Shown here: piece by piece, positions 8,101 to 15,578 of the stretch
How the letters are laid out: every line of letters begins with the position of its first letter
How positions within the stretch are numbered: position 1 is the stretch's first letter
NCBI RefSeq assembly: GCF_965213555.1
Contig: NZ_OZ243890.1
Coordinates: forward strand, 3,951,561 to 4,015,560
Length of the DNA: 64,000 nt
Direction of reading: 5' to 3'
Source of the DNA: Acuticoccus sp965213555
GTDB taxonomy: Bacteria; Pseudomonadota; Alphaproteobacteria; Rhizobiales; Amorphaceae
Translations under genes and position numbers: made by a program
The notes under the pieces: model-generated
Seen by the model: the letters and a program-made list of their open reading frames with translations, nothing else
The model's database searches: none
Told to the model about the DNA's origin: nothing

Positions 8101-9489
8101 GTCGCCGGCGGTGGCGACGAGGGCCGGCGCGCCGTCCGCGGCCTCGCGCAGGCTTCCTGCGAACGCGGCGACGTCGTCCAGCGCCGTGCCGATGGCGTCC
8201 GACCGCGCGGCGACCGCGGAGCTCACGCGTCCCACGCCCTCGGCGGCGTCGGTCACGGTGTCGACGAGGCTCGCGAGCGCAGCGGCTTCGCTGGCGAACG
8301 CGTCGGCGACGGTCTCCACGTCCCCGACGATGGCGGTGATGCGCTCCGGTGAGATCGCGGCGATCGCGCGGCCGAGCCCCTCGATGGCGGGCGTCGCCAC
8401 CTCGACGGCGCCACGAACGTCCCCGACGAGGGAGCTCGCGTCGTCGATCGCCCGTCCCAACGCGTCCTGACGGCTCGCTACGGTCCCAGTGATTGCCGCG
8501 ATGTCGACGCTCGCAGATGCCGCGTTGTCGACGAGGGTGCCGATGGCCTCCGTGCGCCCGGCGAACGCTCCCGCGGTCTCGCGCACGCTCGCGACGAGCG
8601 CCGAGACGACGGCTGGATCCACCGCCGCGACCACGCCCTCGACGCCGCGCAGCGCCTCGCCGAGCGTCCCCGCGGCGTCGTCCAGGCGGCTGACCACGCC
8701 GCCGACGGTGCCGACGATGGCCCGCGCCTCGTCGCCGATCTCGGGCAGCCGCCCGGCGAAGGCGTCGACGTTGCCGACGATGGCGGCGAGGCGGTCGGCC
8801 GGCACCTCCGCGAGCAGAGCGTCGGCGCGCTCCGCGACGCTCGCGATCTGCGGGGAGGCGTCGGCGAAGGCGTCCGCCGTGCGCGCTACGCTCCCGACCA
8901 GCTCGGACACCTGCGGCGACGCCGCAGCGAACTCGCCGGTGATCGTGCGCACGTTGGCGAGGACCTCCGACACGTTGCCCTGGTTCGCGGAGACGAGGTC
9001 GTTGACGTCGCCGAGCGTCTGGTCGAGCCGACCGAGCACGCTTTGCAGGTTGTCGAGGACGTTGGTGAAGGCGCTCGTCTCCGCCTCCAGCGTCGCCGGC
9101 TCGTCGCTGTCGGCGAAGGCGTCGAACACCGAGGGGCCGGCGCCCCCTTGCAGCGCGACGTAGGAGACGCCGGTCAACCCTTGGGAGGCGAGCTGGGCGA
9201 CCGTGTCGGTCTTGATGGGCGCCACCGGGTTGACGCGGGTGATGGCGATGACGTTGTCGCCACCCTCCGGGGGAAACTCGAGGGCGGTCACCTCGCCGAC
9301 GCGAATGCCGTTGAAGTTCACCGCCGCGCCGGTCGACAACCCGGTGACGGCCTCGGGGAAGATGATGCGCAGCGTCGCCGTCGCCCCGGCCTCCGACGAG
9401 CGGTAGAGCCACCACAGCGAGCCGAACGCGGCGACGAAGACGAGGAGCACGAAGACGCCGATCGTCACGTAGTTGGCGCGCGTTTCCAT
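5188..9489 (-). CDS. mlaD: Giant MlaD/Mce-family lipid transport protein with ~13 repeated tail modules
   Basis: A 1433-residue protein of the MCE family, which forms the periplasmic lipid-carrying part of Mla/Mce importers. Residues 7-30 are one membrane anchor, and residues about 38-117 are a single MCE domain (PEAVTGLSTGAAVNFNGIRV). The rest is an Ala/Val/Glu-rich, predicted helical tail built from about 13 modules of roughly 103 residues. Each module is marked by variants of AVDPAAVEAIV, QAPAV, and LPDL or LPEL. Typical MlaD-like proteins are far shorter. Three neighbouring modules are nearly identical at the DNA level (separate repeat entry). The gene lies between mlaF and the lipoprotein. 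All other frames are also open because of composition; the MCE domain and operon order fix the coding strand. Confidence 0.9.
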   Translation of the reverse strand: METRANYVTIGVFVLLVFVAAFGSLWWLYRSSEAGATATLRIIFPEAVTGLSTGAAVNFNGIRVGEVTALEFPPEGGDNVIAITRVNPVAPIKTDTVAQLASQGLTGVSYVALQGGAGPSVFDAFADSDEPATLEAETSAFTNVLDNLQSVLGRLDQTLGDVNDLVSANQGNVSEVLANVRTITGEFAAASPQVSELVGSVARTADAFADASPQIASVAERADALLAEVPADRLAAIVGNVDAFAGRLPEIGDEARAIVGTVGGVVSRLDDAAGTLGEALRGVEGVVAAVDPAVVSALVASVRETAGAFAGRTEAIGTLVDNAASASVDIAAITGTVASRQDALGRAIDDASSLVGDVRGAVEVATPAIEGLGRAIAAISPERITAIVGDVETVADAFASEAAALASLVDTVTDAAEGVGRVSSAVAARSDAIGTALDDVAAFAGSLREAADGAPALVATAGDMLRQAEAVVAAVDADALNGVVSDARGVTSVLAERADDVSRLVAAAAGTSVRAEAVASALAQRMPAIGAAIDDATVAAGSARAFAATLPELADTLRPGVENVTAVLTAVDPAAVEAIVAQVQGVAEALGAQAPAVERVVAAAEGVLGRADAIAADVEAVTGEVAGRTAEIGAIVDDARAGAAAARVASERLPDLVATLEPGLTAASEALAAVDPAAVEAIVANVRGVAEALGAQAPAVERVVASAEGVLGRADAIAADVEAVTGEVAGRTAEIGAIVDDARAGAAAARAASERLPDLVATLEPGLTAASDALAAVDPAAVEAIVANVRGVAEALGAQAPAVQRVVAAAEGVLGRADAIAADVEAVTGEVAGRTAEIGAIVDDARAGAAAARVASERLPDLVATLEPGLTAASDALAAVDPAAVEAIVANVRGVAEALGAQAPAVADIVAAARGTAVRAEAIASAIAQRAPRIGAALDDAATAAGSARAFAATLPELAETLRPGVDNVAAVLAAVDPAAVEAIVANVGGLTGTLAAEGDRITAILASAEGVAARAEVVANTLAEGAPQLATALDDAAAGVADARALVQSLQPGVDNAAAVLSAVDPSAVSGIVEDARGFAEDLAGQAEAVGRVVASADAVANDAAAITGRVRAELDTVSAGIEDARAIAGDVRAFSATLPALREAIDQPLAAVTAAFEAVDPEAVRAVLANVRDVSDTVAVLRDDVVSVVTTAGSAVRRAEEVAAAVAARADDIGVAIDGATAFAAELGEAAPALDEVLAGTRTAVARLSDALAAVDGNAIRSIVADVQAAASVLGSRAGQLGGAIDNAFEAAKDLAEGLGSVGGEEGLITDVLEQVRRIGNNIEGASTNLGTLIDRANIVLAEEISGAITGVTDASGALQRLAAAFEPRADQIAAGLARFSQGGLDDLRGLLNQGRSTLAAIEGAVSSIDRNPSRVIFGGDDAPQYSPQRR
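6782..7740. repeat. 309-bp tandem repeats inside mlaD
   Basis: The sequence GCCTGCGCGCCGAGCGCC recurs at 6782, 7091, 7400 and 7709, an exact spacing of 309 bases each time (103 codons). Between these points three full units differ by only a few bases, for example CTCGGCCGCGGCG versus CTCGGCCGAGGCG. They encode residues about 583-902 of the MlaD-like protein. Such near-identity points to recent duplication or ongoing homogenisation, and copy number may be unstable or mis-assembled. Confidence 0.92.
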
Positions 9490-9498
9490 GGACCTACC

Positions 9499-10338
9499 CT
9501 ACTCGCTACGCGGCGTCGTCGCCGCCTCTGACTGTTGTGCTGGACCAGCGAAGCGCCCGCCGCGCACGCCGTGGAAGTACTCGCGCACCCAGGCGTGGTC
9601 GACCGAGAGCATCTCCTGGAGCGGCGCGTTGGCGATGACGCGCTTGTCGGCAAGGACCGCGACGCGGTCGCACACGTTCCACAAGCTGTCGAGGTCGTGG
9701 GTCACCATGTAGACGGTGAGGCCCAGCGTGTCGCGCAGCCGCGCGATGAGGTCGTCGAAGTTCGCCGCTCCGATGGGGTCGAGGCCCGAGGTGGGCTCGT
9801 CGACGAACAGGAGCTCCGGGTCGAGCGCCAGGGCGCGGGCAAGCCCGGCGCGCTTCACCATCCCGCCGGACAACTCGGCCGGCAGCTTGTCGGCGGCATC
9901 GCGCGCGAGCCCCACCATGTCGATCTTCATGAGCGCGAGCTCGTCCATGAGCTTGCGGCTCATCGCGTAGTTCTCGCGCATCGGCACCTGGATGTTCTCG
10001 CGCACGGTGAGTGAGGAGAACAGCGCGCCCATCTGGAAGAGCACGCCGTAGCGCCGGTTGAGGAGGTTGCGCTCGCGCAGGTCCATCGCGTCGAGGTCCT
10101 CGCCGAACAGGCGGATCGTCCCAGAGTGCTTGGGCACGAGGTCGAGGATGGTTCGCATCAGCACCGACTTGCCCTGGCCCGAGCCGCCGACGAAGCCGAG
10201 GATCTCACCGCGCCGCACGTCGAGCTGCAGGCCTTTGAAGACGGCGAAGTCACCGAAGCGCACCTCGAGGTCGCGCACCTCGATGATGTTGTCGCTGCCG
10301 CTCGCGCCGGTCGCCGCGCCGTTCCCGTCGTCGGCCAT
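9499..10338 (-). CDS. mlaF: Mla-type lipid ABC transporter ATPase
   Basis: A 279-residue ATPase that powers the lipid transporter. Walker A is GGSGQGKS (51-58), the signature is LSGGMVKRAGLARAL and Walker B is LLFVDEPTSGLDP. LSGGMxKRxxLARA and SGLDP are typical of MlaF/Ttg2A proteins. Its start overlaps the permease stop at 10338 and the MlaD start follows 10 bases after its own stop, which fits one operon in the order mlaE-mlaF-mlaD-lipoprotein. Confidence 0.93.
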   Translation of the reverse strand: MADDGNGAATGASGSDNIIEVRDLEVRFGDFAVFKGLQLDVRRGEILGFVGGSGQGKSVLMRTILDLVPKHSGTIRLFGEDLDAMDLRERNLLNRRYGVLFQMGALFSSLTVRENIQVPMRENYAMSRKLMDELALMKIDMVGLARDAADKLPAELSGGMVKRAGLARALALDPELLFVDEPTSGLDPIGAANFDDLIARLRDTLGLTVYMVTHDLDSLWNVCDRVAVLADKRVIANAPLQEMLSVDHAWVREYFHGVRGGRFAGPAQQSEAATTPRSE

Positions 10339-11525
10339 CAGATCCCCAGCGCTGCAAAGAAGATGGCGAACAGGCCGTCGACGACGATGACGAGGAAGAT
10401 CGCCTTCACCACTGAGCTGGTCGTCTGCCGGCCCAAGGACTCCGACGAGCCGCCCACCTTGAGCCCCTCCGAGCAGCCGACGAGGCCGATGATGAGGGCC
10501 ATGAACGGCGCCTTGGCGATGCCGACCCAGAACTCGAGCGGCGTCACGATCTCGTTGAGGCGCTGGATGAAGATGTCCGGGGAGATGCCGAGCGACACCC
10601 AGGAGATGAGGCCCGCGCCGAGGAGCGCGGCGATGTCCGACAGGAACGCGAGGACGGGCAGCGCCAGGATCAACGCAATGAGGCGCGGCACGACGAGCAC
10701 CTCAACGGGGTCGAGGCCGAGGACGTTGAGCGCGTCCACCTCCTCGCGCATCCTCATGGAGCCGATCTCGGCGGTGAACGCCGAGCCGGAGCGGCCGGCG
10801 ACGAGGATCGCGGCGAGCAGCACGCCGATCTCGCGCAGGATGAGGACGCCCGACAGGTCGACCACGAAGATCGTCGCGCCGAACGCTGCGAGGTAGAAGC
10901 CGGCCTGCTGGGCGATGATGAGCCCGACGAGGAAGCTCATCAGCATCACGATGGGCACCGCGCCCCGGCACGCCCGGTCGAAGTTCGCGAGGATCGAGGT
11001 GATGCGCAGCCGCCGGAAGGCGGTGAACACCGTGGCGAGCCGCCAGCCGAACAAACCCAGCATCGACAACAGGCCGACGCCGTCCCGCCCAGAGTTCGCT
11101 GCCGACTCTCCGATCGCCATCAGCGCACGAACGGCAAGGTAGGGACGCCGCGGGCGGTCGAGGAGCCGCGGGATGTGGTTCTCGATCTCGGCGAGCAGGA
11201 ACTCGACGCGTGGTCCGACCCCGGCGAGCGCCACGCGGTGGCCGACGAACTCGGCGCGCGCCCGCTCGCGGTGGATGATCCAGGCCCCGGCGGTGTCGGC
11301 GGTGACGACCTGCGACAGGTCGAAGGTGATCATCGCCGGAGCCTTGGTCGCCCGGCGCGGCTCCGGAAGTGAGTTGAGGGCGTCGACCGCCTGCTCCGCC
11401 GCACCGGCCGTCGCCACCGTCCATGCGCCGGCGAAGTTCGCCGACAGCGCCTCGCCGTCGCCGTCGAGGGTGATCGTCGGATGATGGAGTGGGGCGCGAG
11501 CGTCCATCGCGTCGGACTTTTCCAT
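10338..11525 (-). CDS. mlaE: STAS domain-MlaE permease fusion
   Basis: A 395-residue permease with two parts. Residues about 15-125 resemble an STAS domain (MITFDLSQVVTADTAGAWII), which in enteric systems is the separate MlaB protein. Residues about 150-395 are the MlaE core, with GLIIAQQAGFYLAAFGA, LREIGVLLAAILVAGRSGSAF and the EEVDALNVLGLDP loop that contacts the ATPase. It is first in the operon and divergent from dgcN. The STAS-MlaE fusion is common in alphaproteobacteria. Confidence 0.92.
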   Translation of the reverse strand: MEKSDAMDARAPLHHPTITLDGDGEALSANFAGAWTVATAGAAEQAVDALNSLPEPRRATKAPAMITFDLSQVVTADTAGAWIIHRERARAEFVGHRVALAGVGPRVEFLLAEIENHIPRLLDRPRRPYLAVRALMAIGESAANSGRDGVGLLSMLGLFGWRLATVFTAFRRLRITSILANFDRACRGAVPIVMLMSFLVGLIIAQQAGFYLAAFGATIFVVDLSGVLILREIGVLLAAILVAGRSGSAFTAEIGSMRMREEVDALNVLGLDPVEVLVVPRLIALILALPVLAFLSDIAALLGAGLISWVSLGISPDIFIQRLNEIVTPLEFWVGIAKAPFMALIIGLVGCSEGLKVGGSSESLGRQTTSSVVKAIFLVIVVDGLFAIFFAALGI

Positions 11526-11645
11526 GGCAGGTGTTGGTGGTAGCCCGATCCGATGGCGACGTCACCCTTGCGGCGGATGCGTAGCCGTCCGCGACGATCG
11601 TGACGCATGCTGGTTACAACTCTCAGTCCGCAGAGGCGGTGCGCG

Positions 11646-12657
11646 ATGGAACTCGACCGGCCCTACCTCCTCTTCCTCGGCGACGTGCCCGACGCGCTCG
11701 CCGCGAAGACGGCGCTCGGCATCGTGGACTGGCGGCGCGACTGGTGCGTCGGCCAGTGGCGGCTGCCGGGCTGTCAGGCGGACGCACGCCTGCCCGACAT
11801 GGACGCGGCTGCAGCCGCCGAGGCCGGTGCGCGCACGATGATCGTCGGCGTGGTCAACGCGGGCGGCACGATGCCGGACCACTGGGTGGCGTCCATCGTG
11901 GCGGCGCTCGAATGCGGGGATGGACGTCGCCGCGGGCCTCCACAAGCGGCTCGCCGACGTGCCGGAGATCGCAGAGGCCGCCCGCGAGGCCGGACGACGC
12001 GTCGTCGACACGCGCCGCTCGACCCAGACCTTCGCGGTCGGCAAGGGGACGAAGCGGCCCGGCCGCCGCCTGCTCACGGTCGGCACCGACTGCTCGGTGG
12101 GCAAGAAGTACACCGCGCTCGCGCTCGAGGCCGCGATGCAGGAGCGCGGCCTCGACGCGACGTTCTGCGCCACCGGGCAGACCGGCGTCTTCATCTCCGG
12201 CCGCGGCGTCGCCATCGACGCCGTGGTGGCCGACTTCATCTCGGGCGCGGCGGAGTGGCTCGCCCCTGCCACCTCGGACGACGCATGGCAGATCGTCGAG
12301 GGCCAGGGGTCGATCTTCCACCCGTCCTTCGCCGGCGTCTCGCTCGGGTTGCTGCACGGCGCCCAGCCGGACGCCTTCGTCGTGTGCCACGAGCCGACGC
12401 GGCGCACGATGCGCAACGTGGAGACGCCGCTGCCGAGCATCGAGGATGTCATCGACATGACCGTCGCGCTCGGCCGCCTGACCAACCCGGACATCGCACC
12501 GGTGGGCATCGCGATCAACACGGCTGCGCTCGACCTTGAGGCCGCCCGTGCCGAGCTCGACCGCGCGGCGGCCAAGCACAACCTTCCGGCCTGCGACCCC
12601 GTGCGCTTCGGCGTCGACGCCATCGTCGACCGCCTCGTCCGCGAGCCGGTCGCGTGA
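11646..12657 (+). pseudogene. dgcN: D-glutamate N-acetyltransferase (DUF1611, DgcN-like), frameshifted at 11913
   Basis: Two frames join into one DUF1611 protein. Frame one from the ATG at 11646 gives PYLLFLGDVPDALAAKTA, then WCVGQW, and ends in the expected order at ASIVAALE. Frame two resumes with GMDVAAGLHKRL and contains the nucleotide-binding-like GTDCSVGKKYTALALE and GQTGVF motifs to the TGA at 12657. Deleting the single T at 11913 restores LEAGMDVAAGL, as expected in intact relatives. The rest looks intact, so this is either a very recent mutation or a sequence error. DgcN acetylates D-glutamate for the racemase DgcA, whose GTG overlaps this stop. Confidence 0.8.
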
Positions 12658-13628
12658 GGCTTACCGTCGCGGTCGAGACCTTCCCCATCGCGGGTGCGTT
12701 CCGCATCTCCCGGGAGACGCGGACCGAGGCCCGCGTCGTCGTCGCCACCATCGAGGACGGCGCGCACGTCGGCCGCGGCGAGGCCGTCCCCTACCGGCGC
12801 TACCGCGAGACGGTGGAGGGTGTGGCCGAGGCCGTGGAGGCGATGGCCCCACGCGTCGCCGACGGGCTGACGCGCCAGGACCTTGCCGAGGCGATGCCGG
12901 CTGGGGCGGCGCGCAACGCCCTTGACTGCGCACTGTGGGACTTCGAGGCCAAGCGGAGCGGGACGCCGGTGGCGCAGGTGCTCGGCCTGACGCTGCGGCC
13001 GCTCACCACGGCCTACACGCTCTCGCTCGGCGAGCCGCACGAGATGGCGGCGGCGGCCGAGGCGGCCGGCCGTCCGCTCCTCAAGGTCAAGCTCGGCGCC
13101 CCCTCCGGCGACGACGCGCGCATCGCGGCGGTGCGCGAGGCGGTGCCGGACGCGACGCTCATCGTCGACGCCAACGAGGGCTGGAACGAGGGCAACCTGC
13201 TCATCAACATGGGGGCTTGCGCCGCCGCCGGCGTCGCCCTCATCGAGCAGCCGTTGCCGGCCGGGCGCGACGGGGTGCTCGCGACGATCTCCCACCCCGT
13301 GCCGATCTGCGCCGACGAGAGCGTGCACACCAGCGCCGACCTCGCCGCGCTCGTCGGCCGCTACGACGCGGTCAACGTCAAGCTCGACAAGTCGGGCGGG
13401 CTGACCGAGGCGATCGCGATGACCGAGGCCGCGCGGCAGGCGGGCCTCAAGGTGATGGTCGGCTGCATGATCGGCACCTCGCTCGCCATGGCACCGGCGA
13501 CCTACTATGCGCAGGGCGCCGACTTCGTCGACCTCGACGGGCCGCTGCTGCTGGCGAGGGACCGCGAGCCGGGGCTCGTCTACGACGGCGCGACGCTGAT
13601 GCCGCCCGAGCCCATGCTCTGGGGATAG
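12654..13628 (+). CDS. dgcA: N-acetyl-D-glutamate racemase (DgcA-like) / dipeptide epimerase, enolase superfamily
   Basis: A 324-residue enolase-superfamily enzyme. The KxK base is KVK (K144, K146), metal ligands are D172 (VDAN), E198 (IEQP) and D221 (ADE), and the second base lies in NVKLDKSGG (K243 or K246). This layout is shared by L-Ala-D/L-Glu epimerases and by DgcA. Coupling to a DUF1611 gene favours DgcA, which interconverts N-acetyl-D- and L-glutamate. The GTG at 12654 overlaps the dgcN stop. Its 3' end overlaps the convergent dehydratase gene by 49 bases. Confidence 0.86.
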   Translation: MRLTVAVETFPIAGAFRISRETRTEARVVVATIEDGAHVGRGEAVPYRRYRETVEGVAEAVEAMAPRVADGLTRQDLAEAMPAGAARNALDCALWDFEAKRSGTPVAQVLGLTLRPLTTAYTLSLGEPHEMAAAAEAAGRPLLKVKLGAPSGDDARIAAVREAVPDATLIVDANEGWNEGNLLINMGACAAAGVALIEQPLPAGRDGVLATISHPVPICADESVHTSADLAALVGRYDAVNVKLDKSGGLTEAIAMTEAARQAGLKVMVGCMIGTSLAMAPATYYAQGADFVDLDGPLLLARDREPGLVYDGATLMPPEPMLWG

Positions 13629-14641
13629 GTCGGCGCGTCCATGGCGAGGGCCTGCGCCAGGATGCCGGGGTCGACGTTGCCGCCCGACAGCACCACGACC
13701 ACCGTCTCGCCGGCGACGTCGAGGCGGCCGGACAGGAGCGCCGCGAGGGCGACGGCGCCGCCGGGCTCGGCCGACAGCTTCAGCTCGGTGAAGGCGAACG
13801 CGACGGCGCGCAGCAGCCATTCGTCCGGCACCGCAACGCCCGGCCTCGCGTGGCGCGCGATGATCGGGAAGGTGAGCGTGCCCGGCCGACGAGACAGCAG
13901 GGCGTCGGCGATGGAGCCCGAACGGCTCGCGTTGTCGAGCCGTTCGCCCGCAGCGAGCGAGCGGCTCATGTCGTCGAACCCCTCCGGCTCCGCGGGTTGG
14001 CAGATCGCGGACGGCATGCGCCCAGCCATCACCGTGGCGACGCCCGACAACAGGCCGCCGCCGCTCGTCGGCACCAGGACGCGGTCGGCGACGATGCCAA
14101 GCCCGTCGAGCTCGTCGGCGATCTCGAGCCCCACCGTCCCCTGCCCGGCCATCACCCCGGGATCGTCGTAGGGCGGCACGATGGTGGCGCCGAGGCGCTC
14201 GGCGAGCGCCTCGGCGATGGCCTCGCGGTCGTCCCGCTCGCGGTCGCAGGCGACGACCGTGGCTCCGGAGCGCTCCGTGCGGGCGCGCTTGATGGCGGGT
14301 GCGTCGTCCGGCATCACGATGGTGGCTGGGATCGAGGCGAGCCGCGCCGCCTCGGCGACCCCCTGGGCATGGTTGCCGGACGACGAGGCGACCACGCCGC
14401 GCGCCCTCGCCCCCTCCGCGATCCGTGCGATGGCGTTGGTCGCGCCGCGGAACTTGAACGAGCCGGTGCGCTGGAGGCACTCGGCCTTCACGAAGACCCG
14501 GGCACCGCAGCGCTCGTCGAGGATCGCCGAGGTGATGAGGGGCGTCCTCACCGCCACGCCGGCGAGCCGGCGTGCGGCAGCTTCCACGTCCGAAAGCTCG
14601 ATGGCGAAGGGGGCAGCGTCCGCCGCCGACGGAACGGGCAC
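13580..14641 (-). CDS. Threonine/serine dehydratase (or serine racemase), PLP fold type II
   Basis: A 353-residue PLP enzyme. The Schiff-base lysine is K63 in GSFKFRGA, the cofactor-phosphate loop is TSGGGLLSG, and SSGNHAQGVA is the substrate loop. Family members deaminate threonine or serine, or racemise serine; the sequence does not decide which. The GTG at 14641 is chosen because it lies 3 bases after the phosphodiesterase stop; the frame stays open much further upstream but only through that gene. There is no ACT regulatory domain, so it is the short catabolic type. Confidence 0.86.
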   Translation of the reverse strand: MPVPSAADAAPFAIELSDVEAAARRLAGVAVRTPLITSAILDERCGARVFVKAECLQRTGSFKFRGATNAIARIAEGARARGVVASSSGNHAQGVAEAARLASIPATIVMPDDAPAIKRARTERSGATVVACDRERDDREAIAEALAERLGATIVPPYDDPGVMAGQGTVGLEIADELDGLGIVADRVLVPTSGGGLLSGVATVMAGRMPSAICQPAEPEGFDDMSRSLAAGERLDNASRSGSIADALLSRRPGTLTFPIIARHARPGVAVPDEWLLRAVAFAFTELKLSAEPGGAVALAALLSGRLDVAGETVVVVLSGGNVDPGILAQALAMDAPTYPQSMGSGGISVAPS

Positions 14642-14643
14642 GG

Positions 14644-15465
14644 TCAGGCCGCCTCGGACCCGACGCGGACGGCGGCGTCGAACTCGTTCACGTAGCCGAC
14701 GTGGGAGACGGCGCCATGCGCCGTCACTGTGTGGACCGCGTAGGCCGGCGGCTCCATGACGAGGCCCACGGGCGCGCCCTCCTCGAGGGCGAGCATGACC
14801 TGGTGCGCGACGCCGGGGATCGCCATCGTCGGCACCCCTGCGACGTCGCCCACGATGGTGCGGTGCACGTGGCCGCAGACGATGCGCACGACGTTCCGAT
14901 GCCGCGCGAGCACGGCGGCGAACGCGTCCCTGTCGGTGAGCCCGATGTCGTCCATGAAGCCGATCCCGACGTCGAACGGCGGATGGTGCATCGCGATGAC
15001 CGTCGGGCCCGCGCCCTCCAGCGCATTGCCGAGCCACTCGAGCTGTGCGGCGCCGACCTCGCCGTGGTGGGTCGAGTTCGCGATGTCGTCCACCGACGTG
15101 TCCAGCGCGACGACGGTGACGTCCGCGATGCGGTGGACGTGGCACGCCTTGCCCGGCACCGGCTCGGCGCCAAGGCCGGGGAACGCGGCGAACGCCTCGC
15201 GCAGGTTGCCCGTGGCGTCGTGGTTGCCCGGCATCACGATGACCGGCGCGGAGAAGCGCAACAGGAGCATTGCCGCGCGCGTGTACGCGTCGTCCTCGCC
15301 GAGGTCGGCGACGTCCCCCGATACGATCACCGCATCGACGTCGGGGTGACGCCGGTTCACCGCGTCGATGGCGGCTGCGGTATAGCGGTCGGCGTCGATC
15401 GTCCCCAGCGTCAGCACGCCAGGGGGCCGTAGGTGAAGGTCGCTGATGTGGGCAAGCACCGCCAT
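14644..15465 (-). CDS. Metallophosphoesterase, cyclic nucleotide phosphodiesterase (CpdA)-like
   Basis: A 273-residue calcineurin-like phosphoesterase. The binuclear metal motifs are in order: SDLHL (D9, H11), SGDVAD, PGNHDA, MHHPP and GHVH. This set fits class III 3',5'-cyclic nucleotide phosphodiesterases, but related enzymes hydrolyse glycerophosphodiesters, so the substrate is open. It is followed immediately by the dehydratase gene, probably in one transcript. Confidence 0.87.
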   Translation of the reverse strand: MAVLAHISDLHLRPPGVLTLGTIDADRYTAAAIDAVNRRHPDVDAVIVSGDVADLGEDDAYTRAAMLLLRFSAPVIVMPGNHDATGNLREAFAAFPGLGAEPVPGKACHVHRIADVTVVALDTSVDDIANSTHHGEVGAAQLEWLGNALEGAGPTVIAMHHPPFDVGIGFMDDIGLTDRDAFAAVLARHRNVVRIVCGHVHRTIVGDVAGVPTMAIPGVAHQVMLALEEGAPVGLVMEPPAYAVHTVTAHGAVSHVGYVNEFDAAVRVGSEAA

Positions 15466-15578
15466 GCGCAGCCACTAGCAGGGCCGTCCGCGCCGCACCA
15501 GCGCGATCGGTTCCGGCTGTGCATGCCGCGGGTCTTGCCGATGACACGTCCGAACGGTTCGGCCAAGGTCCGCGCGCC

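Noticed and set aside
8489..9163. Plus-strand ORF of 224 residues opposite the 5' part of mlaD
   Set aside because: Ser/Thr/Ala-biased shadow of the MlaD frame, without a ribosome site or domain.
5696..9415. Very long open frames on both strands opposite or out of phase with mlaD (for example 924 and 1202 residues)
   Set aside because: High GC and the repeat structure remove stop codons from all frames. Their translations are Arg/Ala or Ser/Thr-biased with no domain, while the mlaD frame has an MCE domain and operon context.
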